NCBI RefSeq assembly: GCF_001039575.1
Contig: NZ_JIBT01000038.1
Coordinates: 27,673-91,672 of the forward strand
Direction of reading: 5' to 3'
DNA: 64,000 nucleotides
From: Halomonas sp. PR-M31
GTDB lineage: Bacteria > Pseudomonadota > Gammaproteobacteria > Pseudomonadales > Halomonadaceae
Of the stretch, positions 29,789 to 39,185 are shown one piece after another; positions within the stretch are counted from its first letter, which is position 1, and each line of letters opens with the position of its first letter. Under the pieces are notes generated by a model that saw only the letters and a list, made by a program, of their open reading frames with translations, made no database searches and was not told the origin of the DNA. The position numbers and the translations under genes are program-made.

Positions 29789-31308
29789 ATGCCTGCTTAT
29801 TCTTCCCTAGTTCTATGGGGTCGCGATCTGATCGCAATCCTTGTCTTCCTTCTTTGCGCGCCGGTTCAGGCGGGCACCCTTTCAAGCGCCACCCTGGATG
29901 CTCAAAGCTATTCGGGCTCTCGGGAGCGCAATTACCAAGTCTACGTACCCGACGGTCTTACCCGCCCTGCGCCCATGGTCATGGCGCTGCACGGCTGCCA
30001 ACAGACCCAGACCGATGTGCTCGACGACTGGGGCCTCAAGGCGGCGGCGGATCGCTACGGCTTCATCCTGATAGCGCCTTTTATTACCAGCTACGACGGG
30101 CTACGCAATACCAACTGCTGGGGCTTTTGGTTGGATCAGCACCAGCAGGAGGGCATGGGGGAACCCGAGGATCTGCATCAGATTGCCCTTGAAGTCGAAG
30201 CCAACTTTGCCATCGATCCAGAGCGGCGCTATATCACCGGGCTTTCCTCTGGCGGCGCCATGGCCGTGGTCGCCTCCATCACCCATAACGAATACTGGGC
30301 CGCTGCCGCCACCGCTGCAGGCTTGCCTTACGGCGAGGACGCCGCCTCGGTGTCGCTGTCTGGACAATGCCCGGGCTTTGCCACGTTCCATCCGGTCAGC
30401 CAAGTGGTGGGCGACATGCGCGGTGAGCTCGACGATGACTATGCCATCCCGCTACTGGTGCTGCAGAACAACAACGACTGCACGGTGATCCAGCCCGCCG
30501 GACGCAATCTGCGGGATGCCCAACTGGCAGTGTTCGGCGATGAAAGCCATGACACTCCGGATGAAGCGCTCGCCTCACAAGAGACCTGTCAGCCGTTTTT
30601 TGAACAGAACTATGGCTGTCGCCAGAGCCGCTATACCTTGGATGGCTCGGATGCCAGTCGCTCGCTGGTCGAAACCGTCTTCTTCGATGGCCCGCGCGCC
30701 ACACCGAGCACTGGGGATACCGATCGCGGCCACTACTGGATCGGCGGCGAGAGCGGCAATCAAGGCCGGTGGGCCATCCGCCAAGGCCCCAGCTATCCGG
30801 ATATCATTTGGGACTTCTTCGAACGTCATCCACGCAATGCATCATCCCCCCAGGCGCCCCAAGAATCACGCTCAACGGCGCGAACCCTCTGCTGGTTCCG
30901 CTCAACGCCCCCTACAACGACCCGGGCGCCAGCGCCCAGGACGCGGAAGATGGCGAGGTACCTGTGACTACGGACTGCAGCCAGGTGGACACGTCTCGGC
31001 TCGGTGATTACGCCTGCACCTTCTCCGCTACCGATAGCGACGGCAACACCACCACGGCCCAGCGCAGCGTACAAATCTTCGACCCTGATGTGCCGAGCGC
31101 GTCCTGCACCACCGTCGATGCCCCACCGCTTGCCCACATCAATGCCGGTCGCGCCATTGCCGGGGGGCTTTTCAACCTGCGGGCACTGGCCAAAACCGAC
31201 CAGCAGGATATCGGCTTTGCTTACGACAGCTGGTCGCCGGTGACGCTGTATGAAGGCGAGCCGGGGCAGTGGTATTCCCAGCAGCCGACGGTCTGCTCCA
31301 GCCCATGA
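29789..31308 (+). CDS. Secreted PHB depolymerase-family esterase, frameshifted at 30846-30851
   Basis: Extracellular polyhydroxyalkanoate depolymerase-type hydrolase. N-terminal signal peptide (LIAILVFLLCAPVQA), then an alpha/beta-hydrolase with the oxyanion motif MALHGCQQTQ and lipase box ITGLSSGGAMA. Downstream, in another frame, an Ig-like DUF5011-type segment (PRITLNGANPLLVPLNAPYN) and a C-terminal module ([20 protein letters not shown]) resembling PHA/carbohydrate-binding tails. Adding one C to the six-C run at 30846-30851 joins them into 506 residues. Growth on PHB or a related ester is the likely role. Start ATG 29789 preceded by AAGGAT. Confidence 0.88.
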
Positions 31309-31356
31309 AAATTAGGGCTCAAACGTAGTTTTCTGAATGTAGAGCGTCTGATAACG

Positions 31357-31376
31357 AGCGCCTGGAAACAGGCGCT
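31357..31376 (+). terminator. GAAA-loop hairpin after the PHB depolymerase
   Basis: AGCGCCTG-GAAA-CAGGCGCT, a perfect 8-bp stem with a stable tetraloop, 48 bases after the stop codon. No T-tract follows, so a terminator role is only likely by position. The remaining 130 bases before purE should contain its promoter. Confidence 0.4.
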
Positions 31377-31505
31377 GTGATGTAGCCGGTGCTATCCGCT
31401 GATATACTGCTGCGCTTCTTTCAATAGCTAGCCGTGTCTAGCATCAACGACCAGACCAGCACCTTGACGGTATTCGGGTGCGGCCGGCGATCAAATGGAG
31501 GCAGC

Positions 31506-31999
31506 ATGAGCGTACGGGTAGGCGTCATCATGGGCTCGAAGTCGGATTGGGCCACCATGTGCCATACCGCCGAAACCCTCGACACGCTAGGTATCGAGCA
31601 TGAAATAAAGGTGGTTTCTGCTCATCGCACCCCGGATCTTCTGTTCGATTATGCGGAAAGCGCCGTCGAGCGCGGCCTCGAGGTGATCATCGCCGCGCCG
31701 GCGGGGCAGCCCATCTGCCCGGCATGGCCGCCGCCAAGACCTGCCTGCCGGTACTGGGCGTGCCGGTTCAGTCCAGCATGCTCAGCGGCGTGGATTCGCT
31801 GCTGTCCATCGTGCAGATGCCCGCGGGCATTCCTACCGGCACCCTGGCTATCGGCCGTGCCGGCGCCATCAACGCCGCCCTGCTTGCCGCCGCCATTCTG
31901 GGCAACAAGTATCCCGAGGTGCGCGAAGCACTCGAACAGTATCGTAGCGATCAGACCCGTCGGGTGCTCGATCATCCCGATCCCAGCCAAGACGATTGA
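31506..31999 (+). CDS. purE: N5-carboxyaminoimidazole ribonucleotide mutase PurE, frameshifted at 31695
   Basis: Converts N5-CAIR to CAIR in purine synthesis. The first frame carries [15 protein letters not shown] and [16 protein letters not shown]; the second has [38 protein letters not shown] and the C-terminus. Adding one G at 31695 restores [17 protein letters not shown], the conserved active-site loop, and a continuous 164-residue enzyme of the usual length. Almost certainly intact in the organism. GGAGG precedes the ATG at 31506. purK follows 12 bases later. Confidence 0.94.
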
Positions 32000-32011
32000 C
32001 CGGAGGCCTGA

Positions 32012-33106
32012 ATGTTGCGCATAGGTGTGGTAGGTGGCGGCCAGCTGGGTCGCATGATGGCGGAAGCCGGTGCAGGATTCGATGCCCGCTTCACCTTTCT
32101 CGATCCAACGGATTCGCCCTGCGCGGCGCTGCACGGCCGGCATGTCCAGGCGAACTGGAATGATAGTGCGGCGCTCGAGTCTCTTGCCCAGGATAGCGAC
32201 GTGGTGACCTTTGAGTTCGAGAACATTGCCGCCGACGCAGTGGCGCATCTGGCCAGCCAGTGCCCGGCCTTTCCCCCGGCCAAGGCGCTTGAAACCGCCC
32301 AGGATCGCTGGGCCGAAAAGTCGCTGTTTCGATCATTGGACATTCCTCTGCCGCCGGTTGCCAAGATCGATAGCCAGTCGGACCTTGACGCCGCCATTGC
32401 CGAGATTGGCCTGCCGGCGGTGCTCAAGACCCGCACCCTAGGCTATGACGGCAAGGGACAAAAGGTGCTGCGAGAAACGAAAGACGTCAGCGACGCCTTT
32501 GAGGAGTTAGGCTCAGTACCCCTGGTACTCGAGGGGTTCGTCGATTTCGATCATGAGGTCTCGGCGATTGCGGTACGTGGCCGTGGCGGTGAAACTCGAA
32601 CCTGGCCCCTTTCGCGTAATGAACATCGCAAAGGCATGCTGCACTGCTCCATTCCGGAGCCGGGCCACCCGTTGCAAGCCTTGGCGGAGGATTACATCAG
32701 CCGGGTGCTGACGGAACTCGATTATGTTGGCGTGATGGCGTTTGAATTCTTTGCAGTAGAGGGTGCCTTGCTGGCCAATGAAATTGCCCCAAGAGTGCAT
32801 AATTCGGGGCACTGGAGCATCGAGGGTGCCGCCACCAGCCAGTTCGAGAATCATCTGCGTGCGGTGGCCGGTTTGCCCTTGGGAACGACGGAGCGCCTGG
32901 TGCCCTGTGCCATGCTCAACGTGATCGGCGCTCTTCCCGAGCGGGATGCGGTACTTAAAATACCTGGCACCCGTTGGCACGATTATGGCAAGGCGCCGCG
33001 GCCCGGGCGCAAGATCGGTCATATCACCGTATTGGCCTTTAGTGACGAACAGCTCAGTGAGCGCATCGAAGCCGTGGAGAAGCTGCTGGTCAACGACTTA
33101 GGCTAA
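32012..33106 (+). CDS. purK: 5-(carboxyamino)imidazole ribonucleotide synthase
   Basis: ATP-grasp enzyme that carboxylates AIR with bicarbonate to give N5-CAIR, the substrate of PurE. The 364-residue protein has the N-terminal [16 protein letters not shown], the ATP-grasp segments [14 protein letters not shown] and [20 protein letters not shown]. Immediately downstream of purE, forming the usual purEK operon, and followed by the terminator at 33143-33173. Confidence 0.96.
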   Translation: MLRIGVVGGGQLGRMMAEAGAGFDARFTFLDPTDSPCAALHGRHVQANWNDSAALESLAQDSDVVTFEFENIAADAVAHLASQCPAFPPAKALETAQDRWAEKSLFRSLDIPLPPVAKIDSQSDLDAAIAEIGLPAVLKTRTLGYDGKGQKVLRETKDVSDAFEELGSVPLVLEGFVDFDHEVSAIAVRGRGGETRTWPLSRNEHRKGMLHCSIPEPGHPLQALAEDYISRVLTELDYVGVMAFEFFAVEGALLANEIAPRVHNSGHWSIEGAATSQFENHLRAVAGLPLGTTERLVPCAMLNVIGALPERDAVLKIPGTRWHDYGKAPRPGRKIGHITVLAFSDEQLSERIEAVEKLLVNDLG

Positions 33107-33142
33107 GAGCGCTCTGAGAAAATTCTGAACGTTACACAACGA

Positions 33143-33173
33143 AAGAAGGCGCCCCTGTTAGAGGCGCCTTCTT
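33143..33173. terminator. Bidirectional terminator between purK and bfr
   Basis: AAGAAGGCGCC (33143-33153) pairs perfectly with GGCGCCTTCTT (33163-33173), an 11-bp stem, 36 bases past the purK stop and 42 past the bfr stop. The A/T-rich ends supply weak U-tracts in both directions. Confidence 0.8.
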
Positions 33174-33215
33174 GATACTACATTGCGTCATGCAACGAAC
33201 TGCGACGACAGCTGA

Positions 33216-33689
33216 TCAGGCTTCGCGCATCTGCTTCTGCAGATAGTTTTCCAACCCAACCTTATCTATCAAGCTCAGCTCGGTTTCGAGCATATCGATG
33301 TGCTCTTCCTCGTCGGCAAGAATGTCACGGAACAGATCGCGAGTGACGTAGTCGTGCACCTGCTCACAGTGGGTGATGGCTTCGATCAAATCCTTGCGGC
33401 CCTTATGCTCCGCCGCTAGATCACTCTCGAGCATTTCACGAGTGTGCTCACCGATGTGCAGCTTTCCCAGATCCTGGAGGTTGGGTAGCCCTTCGAGGAA
33501 CAGGATGCGCTCGATCAGCTTGTCGGCGTGATTCATCTCTTCGATGGATTCATCGTATTCCCACTTTGCCAATGCCTTCAGGCCCCAGTCCTTGTACATC
33601 TTGGCATGTAGAAAATACTGATTGATCGCGACCAGTTCATTACCCAGTACGATATTGAGATGTTCGATAACCTTGGCATCGCCTTTCAT
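33216..33689 (-). CDS. bfr: Bacterioferritin
   Basis: Haem-containing 24-mer iron store. The 157-residue protein (from [12 protein letters not shown]) has the ferroxidase residues in [40 protein letters not shown] and [20 protein letters not shown], and a haem-ligand Met in the MNHADK-to-LFLEG region. AGGAG lies in front of the ATG at 33689; an upstream ATG would add five residues. The gene for its ferredoxin partner Bfd is just upstream on the same strand, with a Fur-box-like sequence in the gap. Confidence 0.95.
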   Translation of the reverse strand: MKGDAKVIEHLNIVLGNELVAINQYFLHAKMYKDWGLKALAKWEYDESIEEMNHADKLIERILFLEGLPNLQDLGKLHIGEHTREMLESDLAAEHKGRKDLIEAITHCEQVHDYVTRDLFRDILADEEEHIDMLETELSLIDKVGLENYLQKQMREA

Positions 33690-33777
33690 GGGGATCTCCT
33701 TCACTTTTTATAGGCGCAGGAAATGTACCCACGCGCTTACGACTAGGGAAGTATCGCCCAGAATTGAGAAAAAGTCC

Positions 33778-33796
33778 AATAATGACAATTAGTTAT
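33778..33796. promoter_or_regulatory. Candidate Fur box between bfd and bfr
   Basis: AATAATGACAATTAGTTAT agrees with the 19-base Fur consensus GATAATGATAATCATTATC at 12 positions, including an unbroken ATAATGA. It sits 89 bases upstream of bfr. Iron regulation of bfr or bfd would be expected, but the match is moderate. Confidence 0.4.
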
Positions 33797-33859
33797 AAAG
33801 ATTTCATCGCATTCGCGAGGGGTTGTCGAATGCCAATGAAAGTGAGGAATATTCCGCAG

Positions 33860-34063
33860 TTAGACGGCGTAAGACAGGTCCGCATCACCAAACAACTCCT
33901 TGGCTACGGCTTCTCGTGTAATCGACTTGCCTACGCAGGCGCATTTGCCACACTGGGTAGCGCAGCCTGTCTGCTCTCGCACTTCACGCCAGCTTCTGGC
34001 GCCCTGGGCCACGACCTGTTGAATGGTGTTGTCAGAAACCCGCTTGCATAGGCATACGTACAT
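33860..34063 (-). CDS. bfd: Bacterioferritin-associated ferredoxin
   Basis: Small [2Fe-2S] protein that reduces the bacterioferritin core to mobilise iron. The 67-residue protein has the four cluster cysteines as MYVCLCKRVSDNTI and CATQCGKCACVGKS, the CxC/CxxC arrangement of Bfd. The start at 34063 matches the family N-terminus and has GAGG in front; the longer frame adds 20 residues without homology. Encoded upstream of bfr on the same strand. Confidence 0.93.
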   Translation of the reverse strand: MYVCLCKRVSDNTIQQVVAQGARSWREVREQTGCATQCGKCACVGKSITREAVAKELFGDADLSYAV

Positions 34064-34167
34064 GGAATCAGCCTCACTATCGTCCTGATAGTGAATGTAA
34101 ATGATTCGCATAGAGGATTGCAAGCATTCTTTTAATGCGCTTTTGTCGCACCACTATATAGGCACCT

Positions 34168-34620
34168 TCAGGCTTTCTTGCGCTTTCCCTGTTTAGGCAG
34201 TACCACCACCCGTGAGCTTGAGGCAATGTCCGGCCAGCTGCGTCGCTCGCTGTCAATCAATATCCACCAGTAGCCCAAACCGCCCAAGGCTAGGGAAAAC
34301 ATGGCAGCAATGAAGCGCACCAGGCATTGCGGCAACGACAGGGAATTACCCTCGATGCTCTGAACCCGCAAACGCCAGGCCTGCATGCCTAAAGTCATGC
34401 CGCCACGCATCCAGAAAAAGGCAAAGAAAATGAAGGTCACCACCAGCAGCACGCTGTGAAACAGCGGGCTCTCGCTGGCTTCGCCTCCATTGAGCGCTAC
34501 GGCGACGAACCCCACCAGCATCCAGACCGCCAGCAATACTAGGGTATCGTAGATCAGTGCTCCCAGCCGGCGCGGCAATCCCGCCGGCCATACATCATCC
34601 AGATTGGCAAAACGTCGCAT
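34168..34620 (-). CDS. RDD family membrane protein
   Basis: A 150-residue protein with the RDD domain: GLPRRLGALIYDTLVLLAVW at the start (Arg and Asp of the RDD signature), and MTLGMQAWRLRVQS in the middle, with three or four hydrophobic segments. Function not established; some relatives are ion exchangers. AGGAGG precedes the ATG at 34620. It follows lptG by 34 bases and is probably in the lptF-lptG transcript. Confidence 0.88.
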   Translation of the reverse strand: MRRFANLDDVWPAGLPRRLGALIYDTLVLLAVWMLVGFVAVALNGGEASESPLFHSVLLVVTFIFFAFFWMRGGMTLGMQAWRLRVQSIEGNSLSLPQCLVRFIAAMFSLALGGLGYWWILIDSERRSWPDIASSSRVVVLPKQGKRKKA

Positions 34621-34654
34621 CGCTCCTCCTGGGTAGCAAATCGTGACTGGCCTG

Positions 34655-35719
34655 CTAGCCGCTGCGTCGTAACAAATAAAGCCCCACCCCAATACAGGCC
34701 AATGTCGGCGCAAGCACCGCCCAGACCGGCGAGAAGCCAAAGACCGTGGACGCTGGCGCTAGCAGATCCTGAAGATACTTGAAGGAAAGCCCCACGATGA
34801 CCCCGTAGAACACGCGAGTGCCCGCCGCCACGGTGCGCAGCGGGCCGAACACAAAGGAAGCCGCTACCAGCACCAACGATGCCATGGTGATCGGCATCAG
34901 CATCTTCTGCCAGAAGTACAATAGCGGCTGGGTAGGCGTCAGCCCCTGATGCTTCAGATAGTTCGCATAGGCCCATAGCTCGCTAGGCGCCTGGCTTTCC
35001 ACATCTCGCAGCAACCGATTGAGCTGTGCAGGAGAGAGGTCGGTATTCCAGCCAAGACGGGCATGATGTTGGGTGTCGGTACGCTGCCCGGAAAAGCGCG
35101 TGATATCGACATCCAACAGCTCCCAATGATCGTTTTCCCAGATGGCTCGCTCTGCGTGAGTGGCTTCTTCCAAGCGCTTGCCATCGAAGCGATATCGGGT
35201 CAGATCGATGACCGTATCGTCCGCCCTAATGGCGCCGAATCGATAGAAGATGTTTCCTTCACGCTGCCAGCCGCCGCGCTGGGTAACCACCGCCCCCTTG
35301 CCGCTCAACTGCTCAAGGCGCCAGGCCTGAGCAAATTGCTCGGTGCGAGGGGTCACGAATTCCGCCATCAGCAACACGGTGACGATCACCAGTAGGATGG
35401 GCTTCATCGCGCTCCAGAGAATACGTATCAGGGAACGCCCGGAGGCACGCATGATCGTGAGCTCATTGTTCGAGGCCATGCTCCCCAGCCCTATCAGGGC
35501 GCCGATCAACACCGCCACCGGGGCATACTGATAAAAACGCCAGGGCAGACGCAGGCCAAGATAGAGCAGAACGTCGAAGGCGCCATAGCCGCCCTCCACG
35601 TCTTTTAGATCATTGATGAAGGCGATGACCAAATCCAGCCCTAGAAGCACTAGCTGCACGACGAAGATGGTGGCCAGTACGTTGCGGGCGATATATCGGT
35701 CGAGACGATCTGCAATCAT
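34655..35719 (-). CDS. lptG: LPS export ABC transporter permease LptG
   Basis: One of the two inner-membrane permeases that, with LptB2 and LptC, extract lipopolysaccharide and push it along the Lpt bridge. From ATG 35719 (MIADRLDRYIARNVLATIF) it has 354 residues, three hydrophobic segments at each end and a central periplasmic beta-jellyroll. MRASGRSLIRILWSAMKP contains the coupling-helix region. The ATG overlaps the lptF stop by one base (TAATG), so the two are coupled. Confidence 0.95.
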   Translation of the reverse strand: MIADRLDRYIARNVLATIFVVQLVLLGLDLVIAFINDLKDVEGGYGAFDVLLYLGLRLPWRFYQYAPVAVLIGALIGLGSMASNNELTIMRASGRSLIRILWSAMKPILLVIVTVLLMAEFVTPRTEQFAQAWRLEQLSGKGAVVTQRGGWQREGNIFYRFGAIRADDTVIDLTRYRFDGKRLEEATHAERAIWENDHWELLDVDITRFSGQRTDTQHHARLGWNTDLSPAQLNRLLRDVESQAPSELWAYANYLKHQGLTPTQPLLYFWQKMLMPITMASLVLVAASFVFGPLRTVAAGTRVFYGVIVGLSFKYLQDLLAPASTVFGFSPVWAVLAPTLACIGVGLYLLRRSG

Positions 35720-36798
35720 TAACGCATGCCCCTTAGTTGCGACCGGCGAGTGAGCCACAGGCCAAGCAAGAGATACCCCAGATGGATGGGCCACATGCCG
35801 ACGACGACAGGCAGTATTCCCCGACCGATCGCATCCAGGGCGGCCAGTAGCAGACTCAAATAGCTGATATGCAGGAAAATCGCCGGTAGCAATTTGGCAA
35901 AACGACCTTGGCGAGGATTGACCTTGGCCAAAGGCAATGCCAGCAAGGCCAGAATCGGTACCGTCAGCGGTAGACTAATGCGCCATTGCAGCTGCGCCCA
36001 GGCCTCGAGAGTATCCACCGCCACCAGCTGCGGGGTGGTGAGATATTCGACATCGTCCAGATCATTCATCTCGGCGGCCCGGGACAGTCGCACTGCGTAG
36101 GTATCGAACTCCAATCGCTCCGCTTGATTACGCCCAGGCTCGACGCTGTAGCGCTCCCCGTTCGCCAGCACCAAAAAACGACTACCGGTGTCGTCATCAA
36201 CGGTTTGATAGCCGCTGTTGGCTCGGGTCACCACGGTTTGTGGCGTACCGTCGTCACGCCGCTGGCGTTCACTGATGAAAACGCCTTGCATGCGTGTTCG
36301 CTCGCTGTTCAAGTCCTCGATGTAAGCGGTACGTCCGTCGCCAAAATCCTGAAAACGCCCGGGCGCCAGTACCGAAAAGTCCAGGCGGCTCTGCTGCTCC
36401 TCGATCAGAACTTCGTTATGCCGTGCGCCGGAGGGGCCCAGCCATAGGCTACAAACCCCCACCAGAATCGTAATCAGTACGGTCGGCAGCATGGTGACCT
36501 GCAGCAAGCGATTGGGACTGATACCGCAGGCCACCAGCACCGTGATTTCGCTATTGAGATAGAGCTGCCCATAGGCCAACAGAATGGCTAGAAAAAAGGC
36601 CAGCGGCAGAATCAGCTCGAGAAACCCCGGCAGATGGAAAAGCATCAGGGTGCCAAGAATGCTGGCCGGAATATCGCCTTCAGCGGCGGTCGTGAAATAG
36701 CGGATGAAACGGCTGCCCATGATCACCAGCAGCAACACGCCGGCAACGGCGCTCATGGTGATCAGGATTTCGCGGGTCAGATAACGAAAGATGATCAA
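35719..36798 (-). CDS. lptF: LPS export ABC transporter permease LptF
   Basis: Partner of LptG in lipopolysaccharide export. Six hydrophobic segments flank a periplasmic jellyroll; SEITVLVACGISPNRLLQV is the coupling-helix region and GPSGARHNEVLIEEQQSRLDF starts the periplasmic part. I choose the TTG at 36798 (IIFRYLTREIL, equivalent to the E. coli N-terminus) because GGGAG lies just upstream; an ATG at 36840 would add 14 residues. Divergent from pepA, as in E. coli and most gamma-proteobacteria. Confidence 0.93.
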   Translation of the reverse strand: MIIFRYLTREILITMSAVAGVLLLVIMGSRFIRYFTTAAEGDIPASILGTLMLFHLPGFLELILPLAFFLAILLAYGQLYLNSEITVLVACGISPNRLLQVTMLPTVLITILVGVCSLWLGPSGARHNEVLIEEQQSRLDFSVLAPGRFQDFGDGRTAYIEDLNSERTRMQGVFISERQRRDDGTPQTVVTRANSGYQTVDDDTGSRFLVLANGERYSVEPGRNQAERLEFDTYAVRLSRAAEMNDLDDVEYLTTPQLVAVDTLEAWAQLQWRISLPLTVPILALLALPLAKVNPRQGRFAKLLPAIFLHISYLSLLLAALDAIGRGILPVVVGMWPIHLGYLLLGLWLTRRSQLRGMR

Positions 36799-37002
36799 GA
36801 CTGTCTCCCGGGTAGCGTCCTGGCGCGTGGTAACGTCCATGCAATGATGCGGTGCTTTGCGTACACTGAGGAGAGTACGGGTACGGCACTAAAAAGGACT
36901 AATGCCTTCTCGATGCCGTGCCGGCATTATCCAGAATCCTCGAACACTTGTCTTGTCACCGACAAGTGTTCGCAAGAGAAACCCTTTTTTAGTGGAGACG
37001 CC

Positions 37003-38550
37003 ATGGAATTCCCTGTCATTACCGTCAATCCCGCCAAGGTCGAGACCGCGTGTCTTGTCGTGCCGGTCTTCAAGGACGGCGATCTACTGCCTACGGCAGC
37101 CAAGCTCGATGACGCTAGCGAACGACTGATCGGACAGCTGATCGAGCGCGGCGATTTTGATCCTACCCTGGCTAACGTCCAGATAATTCCATTTGCCCCG
37201 GGCTTTGCCGCCGATCGCCTGTTGCTGGTGGGTCTGGGGGAGCGCGCCAAATGCAACGAGGGCAGCTTTCGCAAGGTGCTTGATGCCGCGTTCAAGACCC
37301 TGATTCGCATGCCCATCGACGAAGCGGTGGTTGCCTTGAGCGACGTACCGGTTCCCGAGCGGGAAAGCGATTGGAAGGCGCGCATGATTGCGGAAGCGAC
37401 CCATCGCGCCCTATATCGTTTCGATGTCTTCAAATCCGAGCCGGCGCCAACTTCGCGCCTTGCGCAGGTAGGCCTGCTGCTCGAGGAAAGCGGTGACGCG
37501 GCGAACAGCGAGCGCGGTCTGCGCATCGGCGACGCCTTGGGAGAAGGCATCAACTTCACTCGCACCCTCGGCAACCTGCCCGGCAATATCTGTACGCCGA
37601 GCTACCTGGCGGAACAGGCAGAGCAGCTGGGCAAGGGATCCGATGGGGCGGTAAGCGTAGAAATCCTCGACGAAGAAGCGCTTGAAGCACTCGGTGCCCG
37701 CACCCTGCTCTCGGTTGGCCGTGGCAGCGTGGAGCCTTCGCGACTGATCGTGCTGCGCTATCAAGGAGCTAATACCCAAGGGGCAGACGCTCAAGGTACC
37801 GAAAACGCGCAGGACGCGCCCCACGTTTTGGTGGGCAAAGGCATCACCTTCGATAGTGGCGGCATCTCGCTCAAGCCCGGCGCGGACATGGACGAGATGA
37901 AGTACGACATGTGCGGTGCGGCAAGTGTGCTGGGCACCTTCAAGGCGCTGGCGGCAATCAAGCCCAAGCTCAATGTCGTTGGTATCGTCGCCGCGGCGGA
38001 AAACATGCCGGACGGTCGCGCTACCAAACCCGGTGATATCATCAAGACCCTGAAAGGTCTGACCGTCGAAATACTCAATACCGACGCGGAAGGTCGACTG
38101 GTGCTATGTGATGCCCTGACCTACGCCGAGCGCTTCGAACCGGCCAGCGTAATCGATATCGCCACCCTGACCGGCGCCATGGTCATGGCCCTTGGCAATC
38201 ATGCCACCGGGCTTTTCTCGAATGACGACGATCTGGCGCTGGACATTCTCGATGCCGGGGAAACCGCTTGGGACCGGGCTTGGCACATGCCGTTATGGGA
38301 TGAGTATCAGAGTCAGCTCGACTCCAACTTCGCCGACCTGGCCAACATCGGTGGGCGACCTGCCGGCGCTGTCACTGCGGCCTGCTATCTTTCCCGTTTC
38401 GCTGACAAGTACCCCTGGGCGCATCTAGATATTGCCGGTACCGCCTGGATTTCCGGCAAGGAGAAAGGTGCCACTGGCCGTCCAGTCGGGCTTCTGACCC
38501 AGTACCTGATGGATCGCGAGCAGGACGCCCAGATCGAAACCGAGAAGTAG
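37003..38550 (+). CDS. pepA: Leucyl aminopeptidase PepA (M17)
   Basis: Hexameric two-metal aminopeptidase; in E. coli also a DNA-binding protein for Xer recombination and carAB regulation. The 515-residue protein has the catalytic blocks VGKGITFDSGGISLKPGADM, KYDMCGAASVLGTFKAL, AAAENMPDGRATKPGDI and the family signature NTDAEGRLVLCDAL. The start at 37003 follows GGAGACGCC. The stop codon lies inside a REP-like repeat. Followed by holC after 209 bases. Confidence 0.96.
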   Translation: MEFPVITVNPAKVETACLVVPVFKDGDLLPTAAKLDDASERLIGQLIERGDFDPTLANVQIIPFAPGFAADRLLLVGLGERAKCNEGSFRKVLDAAFKTLIRMPIDEAVVALSDVPVPERESDWKARMIAEATHRALYRFDVFKSEPAPTSRLAQVGLLLEESGDAANSERGLRIGDALGEGINFTRTLGNLPGNICTPSYLAEQAEQLGKGSDGAVSVEILDEEALEALGARTLLSVGRGSVEPSRLIVLRYQGANTQGADAQGTENAQDAPHVLVGKGITFDSGGISLKPGADMDEMKYDMCGAASVLGTFKALAAIKPKLNVVGIVAAAENMPDGRATKPGDIIKTLKGLTVEILNTDAEGRLVLCDALTYAERFEPASVIDIATLTGAMVMALGNHATGLFSNDDDLALDILDAGETAWDRAWHMPLWDEYQSQLDSNFADLANIGGRPAGAVTAACYLSRFADKYPWAHLDIAGTAWISGKEKGATGRPVGLLTQYLMDREQDAQIETEK

Positions 38551-38646
38551 GAGCCCGGTTTACCGAGCGAATGCGACGCCGGCAAAGGACGAAGCCCCTA
38601 CCCGGGCGCCTGCCGGCGCCATTCGCGCAGAGAATCTGCGCTCCTA
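38548..38646. repeat. Inverted pair of REP-like elements (BIME) between pepA and holC
   Basis: Copy 1 (38548-38573) reads TAGGAGC, a short stem-loop, then GCGAATG; copy 2 (38620-38646) is the same design in reverse: CATTCGC, the perfect hairpin GCGCAGA-GAA-TCTGCGC, then GCTCCTA. The copies are joined by complementary CGCCGGCA (38577-38584) and TGCCGGCG (38611-38618), so the whole can fold into a long hairpin. This matches the layout of Pseudomonas-type REP sequences, which are mobilised by RAYT transposases. The TAG of copy 1 is the pepA stop codon. Bases 38647-38759 show nothing else recognisable. Confidence 0.75.
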
Positions 38647-38759
38647 TACCAACTTTTCCGTCAGATTTGCGGCATCACGCTAATCTACGATGAATTATTT
38701 TTAACGCTGTATGGCCTGAATTTGTCTTACAAGCGTCGCCAGTTTTCGGATAGTGGCTC

Positions 38760-39185
38760 ATGACCCAAATCGACTTCTACATCCTCCCCGACACCACCCG
38801 GGAGGCGCGGCTCGATTTTGCCTGCCGGCTAGTCGAGACCATTTACCGCAAGGGCTATCGTCTGCATGTTCACGTAACGGATGAGCAGGAGGCACAGCTG
38901 ATCGATGAAAAGCTCTGGACCTTTCGTCCGGAAAGCTATGTGCCTCACGCTATCGTCGGAAGCGATCTCGACAAGCCCCCCGTGACCATCGACTGGCGTG
39001 AGGCGCCGGAACCCGGCATCGAGGCCATGCTCAACCTGAATCCTGGTATTCCGGAGTGGTTTTCACGCTTCGAACGGGTCGCGGAAATCATCAACCAACA
39101 CCAGGAGGTGCTGCGCAGCAAGCGTGAATGCTGGCAGATCTACAAACAACGCGGCTATCCAGTCAAGGCGCATCATCTGGGTTGA
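38760..39185 (+). CDS. holC: DNA polymerase III chi subunit
   Basis: Clamp-loader accessory subunit that binds single-strand binding protein and HolD (psi). The 141-residue protein has the chi N-terminus TQIDFYILPDTTREARLDFACRL, VHVTDEQEAQLIDEKLWTF and SYVPHAIVGSD. Its position downstream of pepA is the standard one; valS normally follows directly, but here a sensor kinase gene on the other strand intervenes, overlapping holC tail-to-tail by 23 bases. Confidence 0.94.
   Translation: MTQIDFYILPDTTREARLDFACRLVETIYRKGYRLHVHVTDEQEAQLIDEKLWTFRPESYVPHAIVGSDLDKPPVTIDWREAPEPGIEAMLNLNPGIPEWFSRFERVAEIINQHQEVLRSKRECWQIYKQRGYPVKAHHLG

Noticed and set aside
31325..31342. PurR site upstream of purE
   Set aside because: Only the CAAACGT core is present; the other half does not match and the distance is large.
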